Shown: positions 46,983 to 55,024 of the stretch, one piece after another
How the letters are laid out: each line of letters opens with the position of its first letter
Numbering within the stretch: the stretch's first letter is position 1
Source: Streptococcus mitis
GTDB taxonomy: Bacteria; Bacillota; Bacilli; Lactobacillales; Streptococcaceae
Length of the DNA: 64,000 nt
Assembly: GCF_003943935.1 (NCBI RefSeq)
Contig: NZ_RJOB01000003.1
Span: forward strand, 186,001-250,000
Direction of reading: 5' to 3'
Notes under the pieces: model-generated
Seen by the model: the letters and a program-made list of their open reading frames with translations, nothing else
Databases searched by the model: none
Told to the model about the DNA's origin: nothing
Position numbers and translations under genes: made by a program

Positions 46983-47459
46983 TAAATCCGTTTTATTTTA
47001 GAGTAGCATAAAATAAGCAATCCTTCAATAAAATCCATTGACGAAATACTATTCTAAAGCATTGATAACTCAGATTTCTCAGAATAAAGCTGTCCTAACT
47101 ATCGAACAGATTAAATCCATACATATCCACGCAATTCTACGTTTAGAACTGCTATAAAATAAGTGTTTTAGGGATATTCTAAATCTTTGACTGCTTAAAA
47201 TTTTACGTTCTGAAGGATTCTAAAGCTAGAATAGCATAAAAATCATGAAAACTGAACTATTCGAAGCTTCATAGTCATACGATTTCCATAGGAAGTATCT
47301 TTTTAGTACGTGTGGTTAGGAGGTAATTTTAGGGAATCTCCCAAAAACAACCAATTTCCTATTTTTATCAATCAAAAAATGTTGATAAATGAGTGTTTTA
47401 AAATTAAATTTTAAAGGTATCCTTAAATCTAAAGATTTTTGATAAGATTTCTGTATTTT
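46983..47459. other. AT-rich spacer without recognisable genes
   Basis: About 480 bases. I see no ORF with a ribosome binding site. Degenerate short repeats resembling ATAAAATAAG and ATTCTAAA recur (around 47007, 47060, 47154, 47218). An AT-rich inverted repeat near 47397-47417 follows the ABC gene. It may be a decayed gene of the bacteriocin locus. Confidence 0.5.
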
Positions 47460-48089
47460 TCACAATTCAATGATACGATGACATTGTTGGGCTACATAAG
47501 CATCGTGGGTCACAATAATGACTGTTTTCCCCTCGCGATTCATCTCTAAGAGAAACTTCAAAACCAAATCTCTATTTTCAGGATCCAGAGAACCTGTTGG
47601 TTCATCGGCTAAAATCAACTGGCTGGGTTTTAAGATGGCTCTAGCAACTGCAATTCGTTGTTGTTCTCCACCAGACAACTCGGAGACCTTTTGATGCAAC
47701 GTAGATGACAAACCTACTCTCTCCAAAATCTCTTCCACCTTTTTGAGCTTGTCTTTCTTGGACAATTTCACATATTTCATCGCCAGCATGAGATTGTACT
47801 CGACCGTTTCATCATCAATCAGGGCAAAATTTTGAAACAGATAAGAGATATGTTCACGGATTATTGTTTGCGACTTAGCAGAATTGACCGCTAGATTTGT
47901 CTGACCAAAAATCTCATACCGTCCGCTATAATCACCATCTATCAAACCTAATAAATTTAACAAGGTCGACTTACCACTGCCACTCTTGCCAACAATGGCT
48001 ACCAAATCCCCCTGATCAATCCTGAGAGATAAGTTATCCAAAATCACTTTTCCCCCAATGGTTTTGGTAATATTTTTCAACTCAATCAT
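47460..48089 (-). CDS. Lactococcin-972-type ABC transporter ATPase
   Basis: 209 residues. Walker [17 protein letters not shown] near 34-49, signature ELSGGEQQRIAVARAI near 136-151, Walker B LILADEPTGSLD, His in VIIVTHD. It is the LolD/MacB-like type. Its ATG overlaps the stop of the 702-residue membrane protein by 4 bases. In lactococcin-972 loci such pairs give immunity and possibly export. Confidence 0.9.
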   Translation of the reverse strand: MIELKNITKTIGGKVILDNLSLRIDQGDLVAIVGKSGSGKSTLLNLLGLIDGDYSGRYEIFGQTNLAVNSAKSQTIIREHISYLFQNFALIDDETVEYNLMLAMKYVKLSKKDKLKKVEEILERVGLSSTLHQKVSELSGGEQQRIAVARAILKPSQLILADEPTGSLDPENRDLVLKFLLEMNREGKTVIIVTHDAYVAQQCHRIIEL

Positions 48090-50194
48090 AAGATGCCCCC
48101 TTTCAATAACTCTACTAGACTTCTTTTCTCCATCCTAGAAGCCAAGACTAGCACAAATAGTATATCCAGACATGTAAAGCCTGCAAACAGCAGAAGTGGC
48201 AGGAGCGCATGAGCAAAGAAAATCAATATTAGAAGAGGCAGACTATAGCCCAACAAGAGCAGAACTAAGAGAGGGCGGTAGCGATCGACCAGTTTCCACC
48301 CCATAAACTTCTTGGTAATGATATCTGTTCGCTTCAATAAGAAAGTTGTTACTAATAAGAAGTAGGAAATCATCATGCTAAGGAGACCAAACAAAGCAAA
48401 GAGTATATTAAAATTTCGAACTGCATCTCGATAAGAATCTACTTTCTCTTGTTGAATGGCTTGAATCGATGAAAATTTTAAATAATTCCCATCTAATAAT
48501 TTCTCAACTAACTCCGTAATCACTTTTTGATTTTGTTCTGTATTTTCAACTTTCATCGGATTGTTTAAACCTGTCGTTGACAAGCGAGTCTTTTCTTCCC
48601 ACATCATGTCTTGATCATTTACCAGACTAATGATTGGATTGTGGAGGTTTTCCTTTCGCTCATTATTATAAGGGAAGAAAGACCAATCTCCTTCATAGTA
48701 GGCAATTTCTACATCCATATCTTCTATCCTTTGCTTTTGCTGTTCTTCATACCTCATAGAAAGATAGGCGATGGATTTCCCCAAGAACTGATTCTTACCT
48801 TCTTGTCCTTTATCACTGGCTGGCATCAAAATAACTTTTTTTGTGCCGGTATCTGGTAACTTGAATCCCTTGCTCTTTAGAAAATTGCTATTAGCATAGT
48901 AAACATCTACCTTATCAGGCAGTTGGTACTGCTGCACTTGTTCTGCTTTGATGACTGGTTTGATAGGAAGACTCGCACTTCGCACATAATTTACTTGTAT
49001 TTTTGCTAGCAAATCTTGATAAAATAGGTAGAAATAATCTATAGATTTCCCTGACCCTGCTAGCTCTTCTTGCCACAGGTTATCATTGAGTTGGAAGGTT
49101 TCTAAGGTCAAGTAATTCCCTTGGCTTACCCACTGTTGCTGATAAGCAAGTTCTTTGTTTTCTTGTTCTAGACTTCTGCCCACCCCAATCAATAAGGCCG
49201 TCAGTAAAATAGTTGTCCCTATTTTCATCACATAATTGAAGATGAGACCAAGTTTGACAGATGAAAAACCTTTCAACATGGAACTGACTGTCATTTTCTG
49301 AATCATCAGGTAGGTCAGCCAACTGATGAACAAATACAACTGTAAAAGCAGAAATTGGGATAAGAGTAGACTTGGGAACAGAAGTTTTGGTCTGTAGTCC
49401 AGCACTAAAAATAGCCCCAAGTCAATGATAAGACTTCCACCCAAGAGAAGATAAAAATTAGTCTTGACAAAACCAGCCAAAATCGCCCTACTTTGAAAAC
49501 CAAGTAACTTTTGAACCCCCACTCGTTTCATCTCCATCATCGGCTGATACACTGTTACTAACACAAGAAGTAAAATAGCCAAGACAAAAACAATGGCAGA
49601 TAAAAGCAAATCTCGATTTATGACTTCCACTGCACTTTTATAGGTAGGCTCTAGCAAGGTAGCCTGGTCTATCTTGAAAAAATCGCTCCATTTCTGTACA
49701 ATCCTATCCTTATCCATCTCTTGTGTAGAAGTTATCGTATAGCGACCATTTAAACTACGAGATGTATCCTTGATATAGGTTTGAAAAGTCATAAGCTGAA
49801 TAGGCTTGGCTTTTAGAAAGGTCGGAATCGTACCAAGTTTATTAGAAATTTCTTTATTACTATAGACTCCTTCACCATCTGTGGTAAAATCAAGAGAAGA
49901 AATCCCAAACTCTTGGTAGGGGAAGGTATCTTTATCAAAAATACCAGACTTGATTACCTCATCACCACTGTCTGTTTTGATGATGGAGACCTTGTACTCC
50001 TTTGATACATCCTCAAAAAATCGAAGAACAGACGCTGCAGGTTCGTTAATATCTTTCAAATACAAATCCAAAGAATCTACAGTCTTTCCCATTTCCCGAA
50101 TCCGAATCACTTCACGTGTGTAGTTTACATTAAAAACAAAAAAAGTGGTACACAGCAACAGCAGAAACATACAAAGATGACTGATTTTTTTCAT
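48086..50194 (-). CDS. Bacteriocin-associated integral membrane protein (lactococcin-972 immunity type)
   Basis: 702 residues: one N-terminal helix, a large extracytoplasmic domain (about 30-190), a helix cluster near 195-370, a second extracytoplasmic domain and three C-terminal helices. This FtsX/MacB-like layout, with the ATPase directly downstream, matches the membrane protein of lactococcin-972 loci. It starts at 50194 with GGAGGTACTTTT upstream. A strong 9-bp hairpin lies between it and the bacteriocin gene. Immunity is inferred from family and context. Confidence 0.88.
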   Translation of the reverse strand: MKKISHLCMFLLLLCTTFFVFNVNYTREVIRIREMGKTVDSLDLYLKDINEPAASVLRFFEDVSKEYKVSIIKTDSGDEVIKSGIFDKDTFPYQEFGISSLDFTTDGEGVYSNKEISNKLGTIPTFLKAKPIQLMTFQTYIKDTSRSLNGRYTITSTQEMDKDRIVQKWSDFFKIDQATLLEPTYKSAVEVINRDLLLSAIVFVLAILLLVLVTVYQPMMEMKRVGVQKLLGFQSRAILAGFVKTNFYLLLGGSLIIDLGLFLVLDYRPKLLFPSLLLSQFLLLQLYLFISWLTYLMIQKMTVSSMLKGFSSVKLGLIFNYVMKIGTTILLTALLIGVGRSLEQENKELAYQQQWVSQGNYLTLETFQLNDNLWQEELAGSGKSIDYFYLFYQDLLAKIQVNYVRSASLPIKPVIKAEQVQQYQLPDKVDVYYANSNFLKSKGFKLPDTGTKKVILMPASDKGQEGKNQFLGKSIAYLSMRYEEQQKQRIEDMDVEIAYYEGDWSFFPYNNERKENLHNPIISLVNDQDMMWEEKTRLSTTGLNNPMKVENTEQNQKVITELVEKLLDGNYLKFSSIQAIQQEKVDSYRDAVRNFNILFALFGLLSMMISYFLLVTTFLLKRTDIITKKFMGWKLVDRYRPLLVLLLLGYSLPLLILIFFAHALLPLLLFAGFTCLDILFVLVLASRMEKRSLVELLKGGIL

Positions 50195-50217
50195 AAAAGT
50201 ACCTCCACTAAAGTTCT

Positions 50218-50238
50218 CCCTCTCCTAATAGGAGAGGG
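50218..50238 (-). promoter_or_regulatory. Intercistronic hairpin between bacteriocin and immunity genes
   Basis: CCCTCTCCT and AGGAGAGGG form a perfect 9-bp stem with a 3-base loop, 11 bases after the bacteriocin stop. There is no T-run on the minus strand, so it is more likely an mRNA-stabilising or attenuating hairpin than a full terminator. Confidence 0.65.
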
Positions 50239-50248
50239 AAAATTTCAT

Positions 50249-50533
50249 TTAAAATCCATAGAAATATTCTAATCCTGTTGGCGGAATTTTATTAAGGGAA
50301 GCTTGAGCCCAAACCTCGGGATCTTCACGATCCTTAGAGATTCTACCTCCATGCTTGACAGTTGCTGTATGAGATCGAGTAGAATGTAAATAATCAGAAT
50401 ATCCAAAAGTTCCTGTCCAACCTACTCCATAGTTCCATTGACCACCATCAACCCATACTGCTAAAGCATTTGTAGTAGCAAGTATACCACATACCATTAA
50501 AGATGCAACACCAATTTTAACTAATTTTCTCAT
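50249..50533 (-). CDS. Lactococcin-972-family bacteriocin precursor
   Basis: 94 residues. A secretory signal (MRKLVKIGVASLMVCGILATT) probably ends at ALA near residue 25. The mature part begins VWVDGGQWNYGVGWTGTFGY and continues SDYLHSTRSHTATVKHGG, matching the family pattern W-YGV...YLHS..H.ATV. Lactococcin 972 itself binds lipid II and blocks septum formation; that activity is only inferred here. Ribosome binding site AATAGGAGAAATAAATC. It lies between the pheromone ORF and the immunity-type membrane protein. Confidence 0.9.
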   Translation of the reverse strand: MRKLVKIGVASLMVCGILATTNALAVWVDGGQWNYGVGWTGTFGYSDYLHSTRSHTATVKHGGRISKDREDPEVWAQASLNKIPPTGLEYFYGF

Positions 50534-50556
50534 GATTTATTTCTCCTATTATCGAG

Positions 50557-50577
50557 AGCTGTTCCGTAAAAACAGCT
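50557..50577 (-). promoter_or_regulatory. Hairpin in the bacteriocin 5' region
   Basis: AGCTGTT and AACAGCT form a 7-bp stem with a 7-base loop, about 25 bases upstream of the bacteriocin start, between it and the pheromone ORF. Possible attenuator or processing site. Confidence 0.4.
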
Positions 50578-50646
50578 ATAGTAATTTATCAACAAGTATC
50601 GTAGTCCATTGGACTTACCTTCCTTTCATTTTTACAACTAGCACAT

Positions 50647-50733
50647 TATATCGGCCATTGCCATGGGAAAACCGTAGCAATGCTGAATAAGAAAGCAAGA
50701 ATAACTAAAAAGCGAAAAACTTTTTTATTCATA
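50647..50733 (-). CDS. Candidate Rgg peptide pheromone precursor with a WxW motif
   Basis: 28 codons from ATG 50733 behind a strong GGAGGGAAAGAGT ribosome binding site to TAA at 50647. It begins with basic MNKKVFRF, continues hydrophobic (LVILAFLFSIATV), and ends FPWQWPI. Basic head, hydrophobic core and short C-terminal tail adjacent to a divergent rgg gene define short hydrophobic pheromones. The Trp-X-Trp tail recalls the RtgS pheromone of pneumococcus and the Trp-Trp XIP peptides. The mature signal would be the last 7-10 residues. The ORF is transcribed from its own predicted promoter toward the bacteriocin gene, with no terminator between. Confidence 0.75.
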
Positions 50734-50765
50734 CTCTTTCCCTCCTATCTGTATTTTGTATCTAT

Positions 50766-50813
50766 AGTATACCTCTTCTTTACTCTATTTTAAAATTAGT
50801 TAACTTTTTTCAC
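50766..50813 (-). promoter_or_regulatory. Pheromone/bacteriocin promoter with upstream Rgg-box candidate
   Basis: Minus strand: -10 TATACT (50766-50771), 17-base spacer, weak -35 TTTAAA (50789-50794), and 4 bases further upstream GTGAAAAAAGTTAAC (50799-50813). The box centres about 47 bases before the predicted start, a usual activator position. The weak -35 fits a promoter that needs an activator. Confidence 0.6.
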
Positions 50814-50885
50814 ACATTATTTTAGTTTTCTTTTTTACTATTCCTGTTATTATGATACAATATTTTTAATAGTATTTTATTATTT

Positions 50886-50900
50886 GTTAACTTTTTTCAC
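50886..50900 (+). promoter_or_regulatory. Second copy of the 15-bp Rgg-box candidate in the rgg leader
   Basis: GTTAACTTTTTTCAC here is identical to 50799-50813, same orientation, 87 bases apart. It lies between the predicted rgg start (TACAAT -10 at 50856-50861) and the rgg ATG at 50916, so binding would block its own transcription. Autoregulation is inferred. Confidence 0.6.
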
Positions 50901-50915
50901 GAAAAGGAGCAAATC

Positions 50916-51779
50916 ATGCGTTATGATTTCGGGAAAGTATATAAAGAAATACGTGAGTCAAAAGGTTTGACTCAAGAAGATGTCTGTGGAGATATCCTTT
51001 CAAGAACTAGCCTATCAAAGATTGAAAGTGGCAAGGTAACTCCCAAATATGAAAATATGGAGTTTCTTCTCCGTCAAATCAATATGAGTTTTGAAGAGTT
51101 TGACTATATCTGCCATCTCTATCAACCGAGCCAACGAACAGAAATCATGCAAACCTATCTCAATATGAGCTCAATCCTAGGGACTAGTGAACTCGAAAAA
51201 CTATTTCAAAAATGCCAAAACTATCTCAAGACCCGCCACGACCTACCTATAGAAGAAATCAGGGATATGCTTGAAGTTGTCATTTATATCCGTCAACACG
51301 GGGCAGGGGAACTATCAGATCACGCAGAACAGGTTGTCAAAAAACTTTGGAGAAAGATTGAAAAACAAGATACATGGTATGAAAGTGACCTAAAAATCCT
51401 CAATACCATCCTTTTCAGCTTGCCCATTGAACACCTCCATCTCATCACTGGAAAAATCTTGCAACGCTTAGAAGTCTATAAAAACTATCAACATTTATAT
51501 GACTTGCGAATGACAATTCTATTAAACCTTTCCACACTCTATCTATACAATCAAGATAAAAACATGTGTAAGCAAATCTGCTACACTTTACTAGAGGATG
51601 CTAAGAACAAGAAAAGCTACGATAGGCTTGCTATCTGCTATGTCCGTATCGGGATTTGTACGGATGATGCTAAACTTATCCAAAAAGGTTTCTTCCTTCT
51701 GGAGCTAACCGAGGAAACTTCTATGCTGTCTCATCTCAAAAAAGAAGTAGAGACCTATTATCAAGCGAAGGAAATATAA
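50916..51779 (+). CDS. Rgg-family regulator divergent from the lactococcin-972 locus
   Basis: 287 residues. Helix-turn-helix at about 7-62 (YKEIRESKGLTQEDVCGDIL, SRTSLSKIESGKVTP), then a TPR-like helical peptide-binding domain to the end. Ribosome binding site AAAAGGAG. It is divergent from the pheromone ORF across about 180 bases carrying two copies of a 15-bp repeat. It is not close in sequence to the other Rgg at 38 kb. A terminator follows directly. Confidence 0.92.
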   Translation: MRYDFGKVYKEIRESKGLTQEDVCGDILSRTSLSKIESGKVTPKYENMEFLLRQINMSFEEFDYICHLYQPSQRTEIMQTYLNMSSILGTSELEKLFQKCQNYLKTRHDLPIEEIRDMLEVVIYIRQHGAGELSDHAEQVVKKLWRKIEKQDTWYESDLKILNTILFSLPIEHLHLITGKILQRLEVYKNYQHLYDLRMTILLNLSTLYLYNQDKNMCKQICYTLLEDAKNKKSYDRLAICYVRIGICTDDAKLIQKGFFLLELTEETSMLSHLKKEVETYYQAKEI

Positions 51780-51780
51780 A

Positions 51781-51808
51781 AAAGTCGAGGGATTTCCTCG
51801 ACCTTTTC
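51781..51808 (+). terminator. Terminator between rgg and the LysM gene
   Basis: AAAAGTCGAGG and CCTCGACCTTTT form a 7-bp GC-rich stem with a T-run; A-run on the other side allows bidirectional use. Confidence 0.85.
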
Positions 51809-51830
51809 ATATTATTCTGTTTGTTATTTC

Positions 51831-52469
51831 TTAATACCAGCCGTTGTTAAGCCAGAAGTTCTTAGCAGCTGTCCATGAACCGTAACGTCCTGCAACATAG
51901 GCATCTGCTACACGTTCTTGGTTTTCTGCTGAGTAGTCACCGTTCAAGTATGAATCTGTCAATTGGTAACGTCCAATGTAACGTCCGTTTGTAGCTGTGT
52001 AGCTACCGCCTGATTCTTTTTGTGCAATCCATTCTTTAGCTTCTGCTTCAGATCCGCTTACAGTTGCAGCTGGTGCTGAAGTTTCTGCTGCAGCAACAGT
52101 TTCTTCTGCTGCAGGTGTGCTTGCTACTGGAGCTGCTTCTTCTGTAGTTTCTGCTGCTGGAGCTGAAACAGTTTCATCTTGAGCAGCTGGTGCTTCATAA
52201 GTAGTTGGCGCTGGTGTTGCAGGCGCTACAGGACCATCGATAACCAACTCTTGACCAACATAAATCATATGGATGTTGTCAATGTGGTTGTTTTCTGCCA
52301 ATTTCTCAACAGTTGTGTTGTGAGTTTCAGCGATTTCTGAAAGTGTATCACCTTCTTTAACAGTGTAAGTTGATGATTCTTGAGCAGATACAAATGATGG
52401 AGCAAATACTGCAAACAAGGCAGCTATTCCTGCAAGGGTTGTTTTAATCTTTTTAGTTGTTGATTTCAT
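51831..52469 (-). CDS. Secreted LysM protein with transglycosylase-like C-terminus
   Basis: 212 residues. Signal peptide ending in FVSAQESS near 30; LysM domain TYTVKEGDTLSEIAETHNTT (residues about 33-77) for peptidoglycan binding; an Ala/Pro/Thr/Glu-rich linker (78-140); C-terminal domain EAKEWIAQKESGGSYTATNG with RYIGRYQL, resembling the short transglycosylase fold of streptococcal cell-wall proteins. Probably a wall-associated hydrolase or remodelling factor. It is monocistronic. Confidence 0.9.
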   Translation of the reverse strand: MKSTTKKIKTTLAGIAALFAVFAPSFVSAQESSTYTVKEGDTLSEIAETHNTTVEKLAENNHIDNIHMIYVGQELVIDGPVAPATPAPTTYEAPAAQDETVSAPAAETTEEAAPVASTPAAEETVAAAETSAPAATVSGSEAEAKEWIAQKESGGSYTATNGRYIGRYQLTDSYLNGDYSAENQERVADAYVAGRYGSWTAAKNFWLNNGWY

Positions 52470-52710
52470 ATTCGAAAATTCTCCTTCTTTCTATACTTCT
52501 ATCATACCCTTTAAATATTACTGTTTCTTGACACTTTTATGTAGAAATATTACAAAATTATTTTTTATTTCCCTAAATAAGGTATTTTTTGTCATAAAAG
52601 ATACTATTTTTATGCTATTTGAGGTATTAGAAAGGTTTTCATCCGCAATTAAAGCCAAGACCTTCATTCTTTGATATAATAGAGATAAGAATTTTTATAA
52701 GGGGAAACTG

Positions 52711-53382
52711 ATGAAATCACTTCGTTTTCAATCTGTCTTTGATATCATCGGACCAGTCATGATTGGCCCATCTAGTAGCCATACCGCTGGCGCTGTTCGT
52801 ATTGGGAAGATTGTCTCTTCCATTTTTGATGATACTCCGACAGAAGTCGAATTCCAACTATTTAACTCATTTGCCAAGACCTATCGTGGTCACGGGACAG
52901 ACCTAGCCCTTGTTGCTGGTATTTTGGGCATGGATACAGATGATCCTGAAATTCCAAACAGTCTGGAGATTGCCCACAAGCGTGGCATCAAGATTGTCTG
53001 GACCATTCAAAAAGACAGCAATGCTCCGCATCCTAACACCACTAAAATTACCGTCAAAAATGCCCACAAGACCATCAGCGTAACTGGTATTTCTATCGGT
53101 GGAGGAAATATTCAGGTCACCGAACTCAATGGTTTTGCCGTCTCTCTCAATATGAATACACCGACTATAATCATCGTTCATCAAGATATTCCAGGTATGA
53201 TTGCCCTCGTAACTGAGGCTCTTTCACGCTATGGTATCAATATCGCCCAGATGAATGTTACTCGTGAAAAAGCTGGTGAAAAAGCCATTATGATTATCGA
53301 AGTCGACAGTCGCAACTGTGATGAGGCCATCGAGGAAATTCGAGAAATCCCTCATCTCCACAATGTCAATTTCTTTAAATAG
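52711..53382 (+). CDS. sdaAB: L-serine dehydratase, beta subunit
   Basis: 223 residues: SSSHTAGAVRIGK near residues 22-34 and a C-terminal ACT domain (TIIIVHQDIPGMIALVTEAL...). With SdaAA it forms an iron-sulphur enzyme that deaminates serine to pyruvate. Promoter TATAAT at 52675-52680; ribosome binding site AAGGGGAAACTG. The alpha gene follows after 8 bases. Confidence 0.94.
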   Translation: MKSLRFQSVFDIIGPVMIGPSSSHTAGAVRIGKIVSSIFDDTPTEVEFQLFNSFAKTYRGHGTDLALVAGILGMDTDDPEIPNSLEIAHKRGIKIVWTIQKDSNAPHPNTTKITVKNAHKTISVTGISIGGGNIQVTELNGFAVSLNMNTPTIIIVHQDIPGMIALVTEALSRYGINIAQMNVTREKAGEKAIMIIEVDSRNCDEAIEEIREIPHLHNVNFFK

Positions 53383-53390
53383 GAGGAAGC

Positions 53391-54263
53391 ATGTTTTATT
53401 CTATCAAAGAATTGGTCGAGCAGGCAGAACTGGACTTTCAAGGAAATGTCGCAGAACTCATGATTACAACAGAGTTTGAATTGACAGGTCGTGAACGTGA
53501 AGAAGTTCTCCTTCTCATGGAACGTAATCTAGAAGTCATGAAAGCCTCTGTCCAACTTGGCCTCAATGAAAATAAATCTCGTAGTGGCCTGACAGGTGGA
53601 GATGCTGCCAAATTGGACCACTACATCAAAAACGGAAAAACCCTGTCGGATTACACGATTCTCTCCGCTGCCCGAAATGCTATCGCAGTCAATGAACACA
53701 ATGCCAAAATGGGCTTGGTCTGTGCCACTCCGACCGCAGGAAGTGCTGGCTGTCTGCCCTCAGTTCTAACTGCTGCTATTGAAAAATTAGACCTCAGCCA
53801 CGAGCAACAGCTGGATTTCCTCTTTGCTGCTGGTGCCTTTGGACTAGTCATCGCAAACAATGCCTCTATCTCAGGTGCTGAAGGTGGCTGTCAGGCCGAG
53901 GTTGGTTCGGCCTCTGCTATGAGTGCCGCCGCCTTGACTCTAGCTGCTGGTGGGACACCTTATCAGGCCAGTCAGGCCATTGCCTTTGTCATTAAAAATA
54001 TGCTGGGCCTCATCTGTGACCCTGTGGCCGGCTTGGTTGAAGTTCCCTGTGTCAAACGCAATGCCATGGGAGCCAGCTTTGCCTTCATCGCAGCAGATAT
54101 GGCCTTGGCAGGTATCGAATCTAAAATCCCTGTGGATGAGGTTATCGATGCCATGTACCAAGTAGGAGCAAGCATGCCAACTGCCTTTCGTGAAACAGCT
54201 GAAGGTGGACTCGCTGCCACTCCTACTGGTCGTCGCCTCCAAAAAGAAATTTTCGGAGAATAA
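53391..54263 (+). CDS. sdaAA: L-serine dehydratase, alpha subunit
   Basis: 290 residues. Cluster-binding Cys candidates and active-site segments: ATPTAGSAGCLPSVLTA near 118-134, EGGCQAEVGSASAMSAAAL near 168-186, and CDPVAGLVEVPCVKRNAMG near 210-228. Ribosome binding site AGGAGGAAGC. Co-transcribed with sdaAB and the HAD gene. Confidence 0.95.
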   Translation: MFYSIKELVEQAELDFQGNVAELMITTEFELTGREREEVLLLMERNLEVMKASVQLGLNENKSRSGLTGGDAAKLDHYIKNGKTLSDYTILSAARNAIAVNEHNAKMGLVCATPTAGSAGCLPSVLTAAIEKLDLSHEQQLDFLFAAGAFGLVIANNASISGAEGGCQAEVGSASAMSAAALTLAAGGTPYQASQAIAFVIKNMLGLICDPVAGLVEVPCVKRNAMGASFAFIAADMALAGIESKIPVDEVIDAMYQVGASMPTAFRETAEGGLAATPTGRRLQKEIFGE

Positions 54264-54284
54264 GCTTATCAAATAGGAGAAACC

Positions 54285-54917
54285 ATGACCTCTATCTCAG
54301 CTATCTTTTTCGATCTGGATGGAACCCTCGTTGACAGTTCTATCGGGATTCACAATGCCTTTACCCATACCTTTAAAGAGCTCGGGGTACCTAGCCCTGA
54401 TGCCAAAACGATTCGTGGTTTTATGGGACCGCCCCTTGAAAGTAGTTTTGCGACTTGCCTTCCCAAAGAACAAATTTCTGAGGCTGTGCAGATATACCGT
54501 TCTTACTATAAGGAAAAAGGCATCTATGAAGCTCTGCTCTTCCCTCAGATTGTAGAATTGCTTGAGGAATTATCAAGCAATTATCCTCTCTACATCACCA
54601 CCACAAAGAATACTCCAACCGCTCAAGACATGACTAAAAACTTGGGAATCCATCATTTCTTTGATGGCATTTATGGTTCCAGCCCTGAAGCACCCCATAA
54701 GGCAGATGTCATTCGCCAAGCCTTGCAGACACATCAACTAAATCCTGAACAAGTCATCATCATCGGTGATACCAAGTTTGATATGCAGGGAGCTCAAGAA
54801 ACAGGCATTCAGAAATTGGCCGTCACTTGGGGATTTGGAGAGCAAGCAGATTTGCTAAACTATCAACCTGATTATATCGCCCACAAGCCCTTAGAAGTTC
54901 TGGAGTATTTTCAATAA
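54285..54917 (+). CDS. HAD-superfamily phosphatase (phosphoglycolate-phosphatase-like)
   Basis: 210 residues. Motif I FFDLDGTLVDSS near 8-19, motif II TTTKNTP near 105, and motif III GDTKFDMQGAQETG near 162. The helical cap (residues 20-85) is the Gph/PpaX type. The substrate is uncertain. It follows sdaAA by 21 bases, probably in one operon. Confidence 0.88.
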   Translation: MTSISAIFFDLDGTLVDSSIGIHNAFTHTFKELGVPSPDAKTIRGFMGPPLESSFATCLPKEQISEAVQIYRSYYKEKGIYEALLFPQIVELLEELSSNYPLYITTTKNTPTAQDMTKNLGIHHFFDGIYGSSPEAPHKADVIRQALQTHQLNPEQVIIIGDTKFDMQGAQETGIQKLAVTWGFGEQADLLNYQPDYIAHKPLEVLEYFQ

Positions 54918-54974
54918 CATAGACTGGGCGACAACCCCATTCCAGAAGAAAATTGAGCAAGTTTCTACATAACA

Positions 54975-55024
54975 AAACGCATAATATCAAGGTTTCAAGT
55001 CCTGATAATATGCGCTTTTCTTTT
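54975..55024. terminator. Terminator between the HAD gene and capD
   Basis: GCATAATATCA and TGATAATATGC pair except at one position, with CTTTTCTTTTTT on the plus side and an A-run on the other. It serves both converging genes. Confidence 0.7.

Noticed and set aside
46983-47459. Short imperfect repeats as a possible CRISPR-like array
   Set aside because: Units are degenerate, irregularly spaced and AT-rich with no unique spacers and no cas genes.
50589-50609. Six-codon ORF (MDYDTC) with GGAAGG upstream, between pheromone and bacteriocin
   Set aside because: Too short to judge and without any further sign of function.
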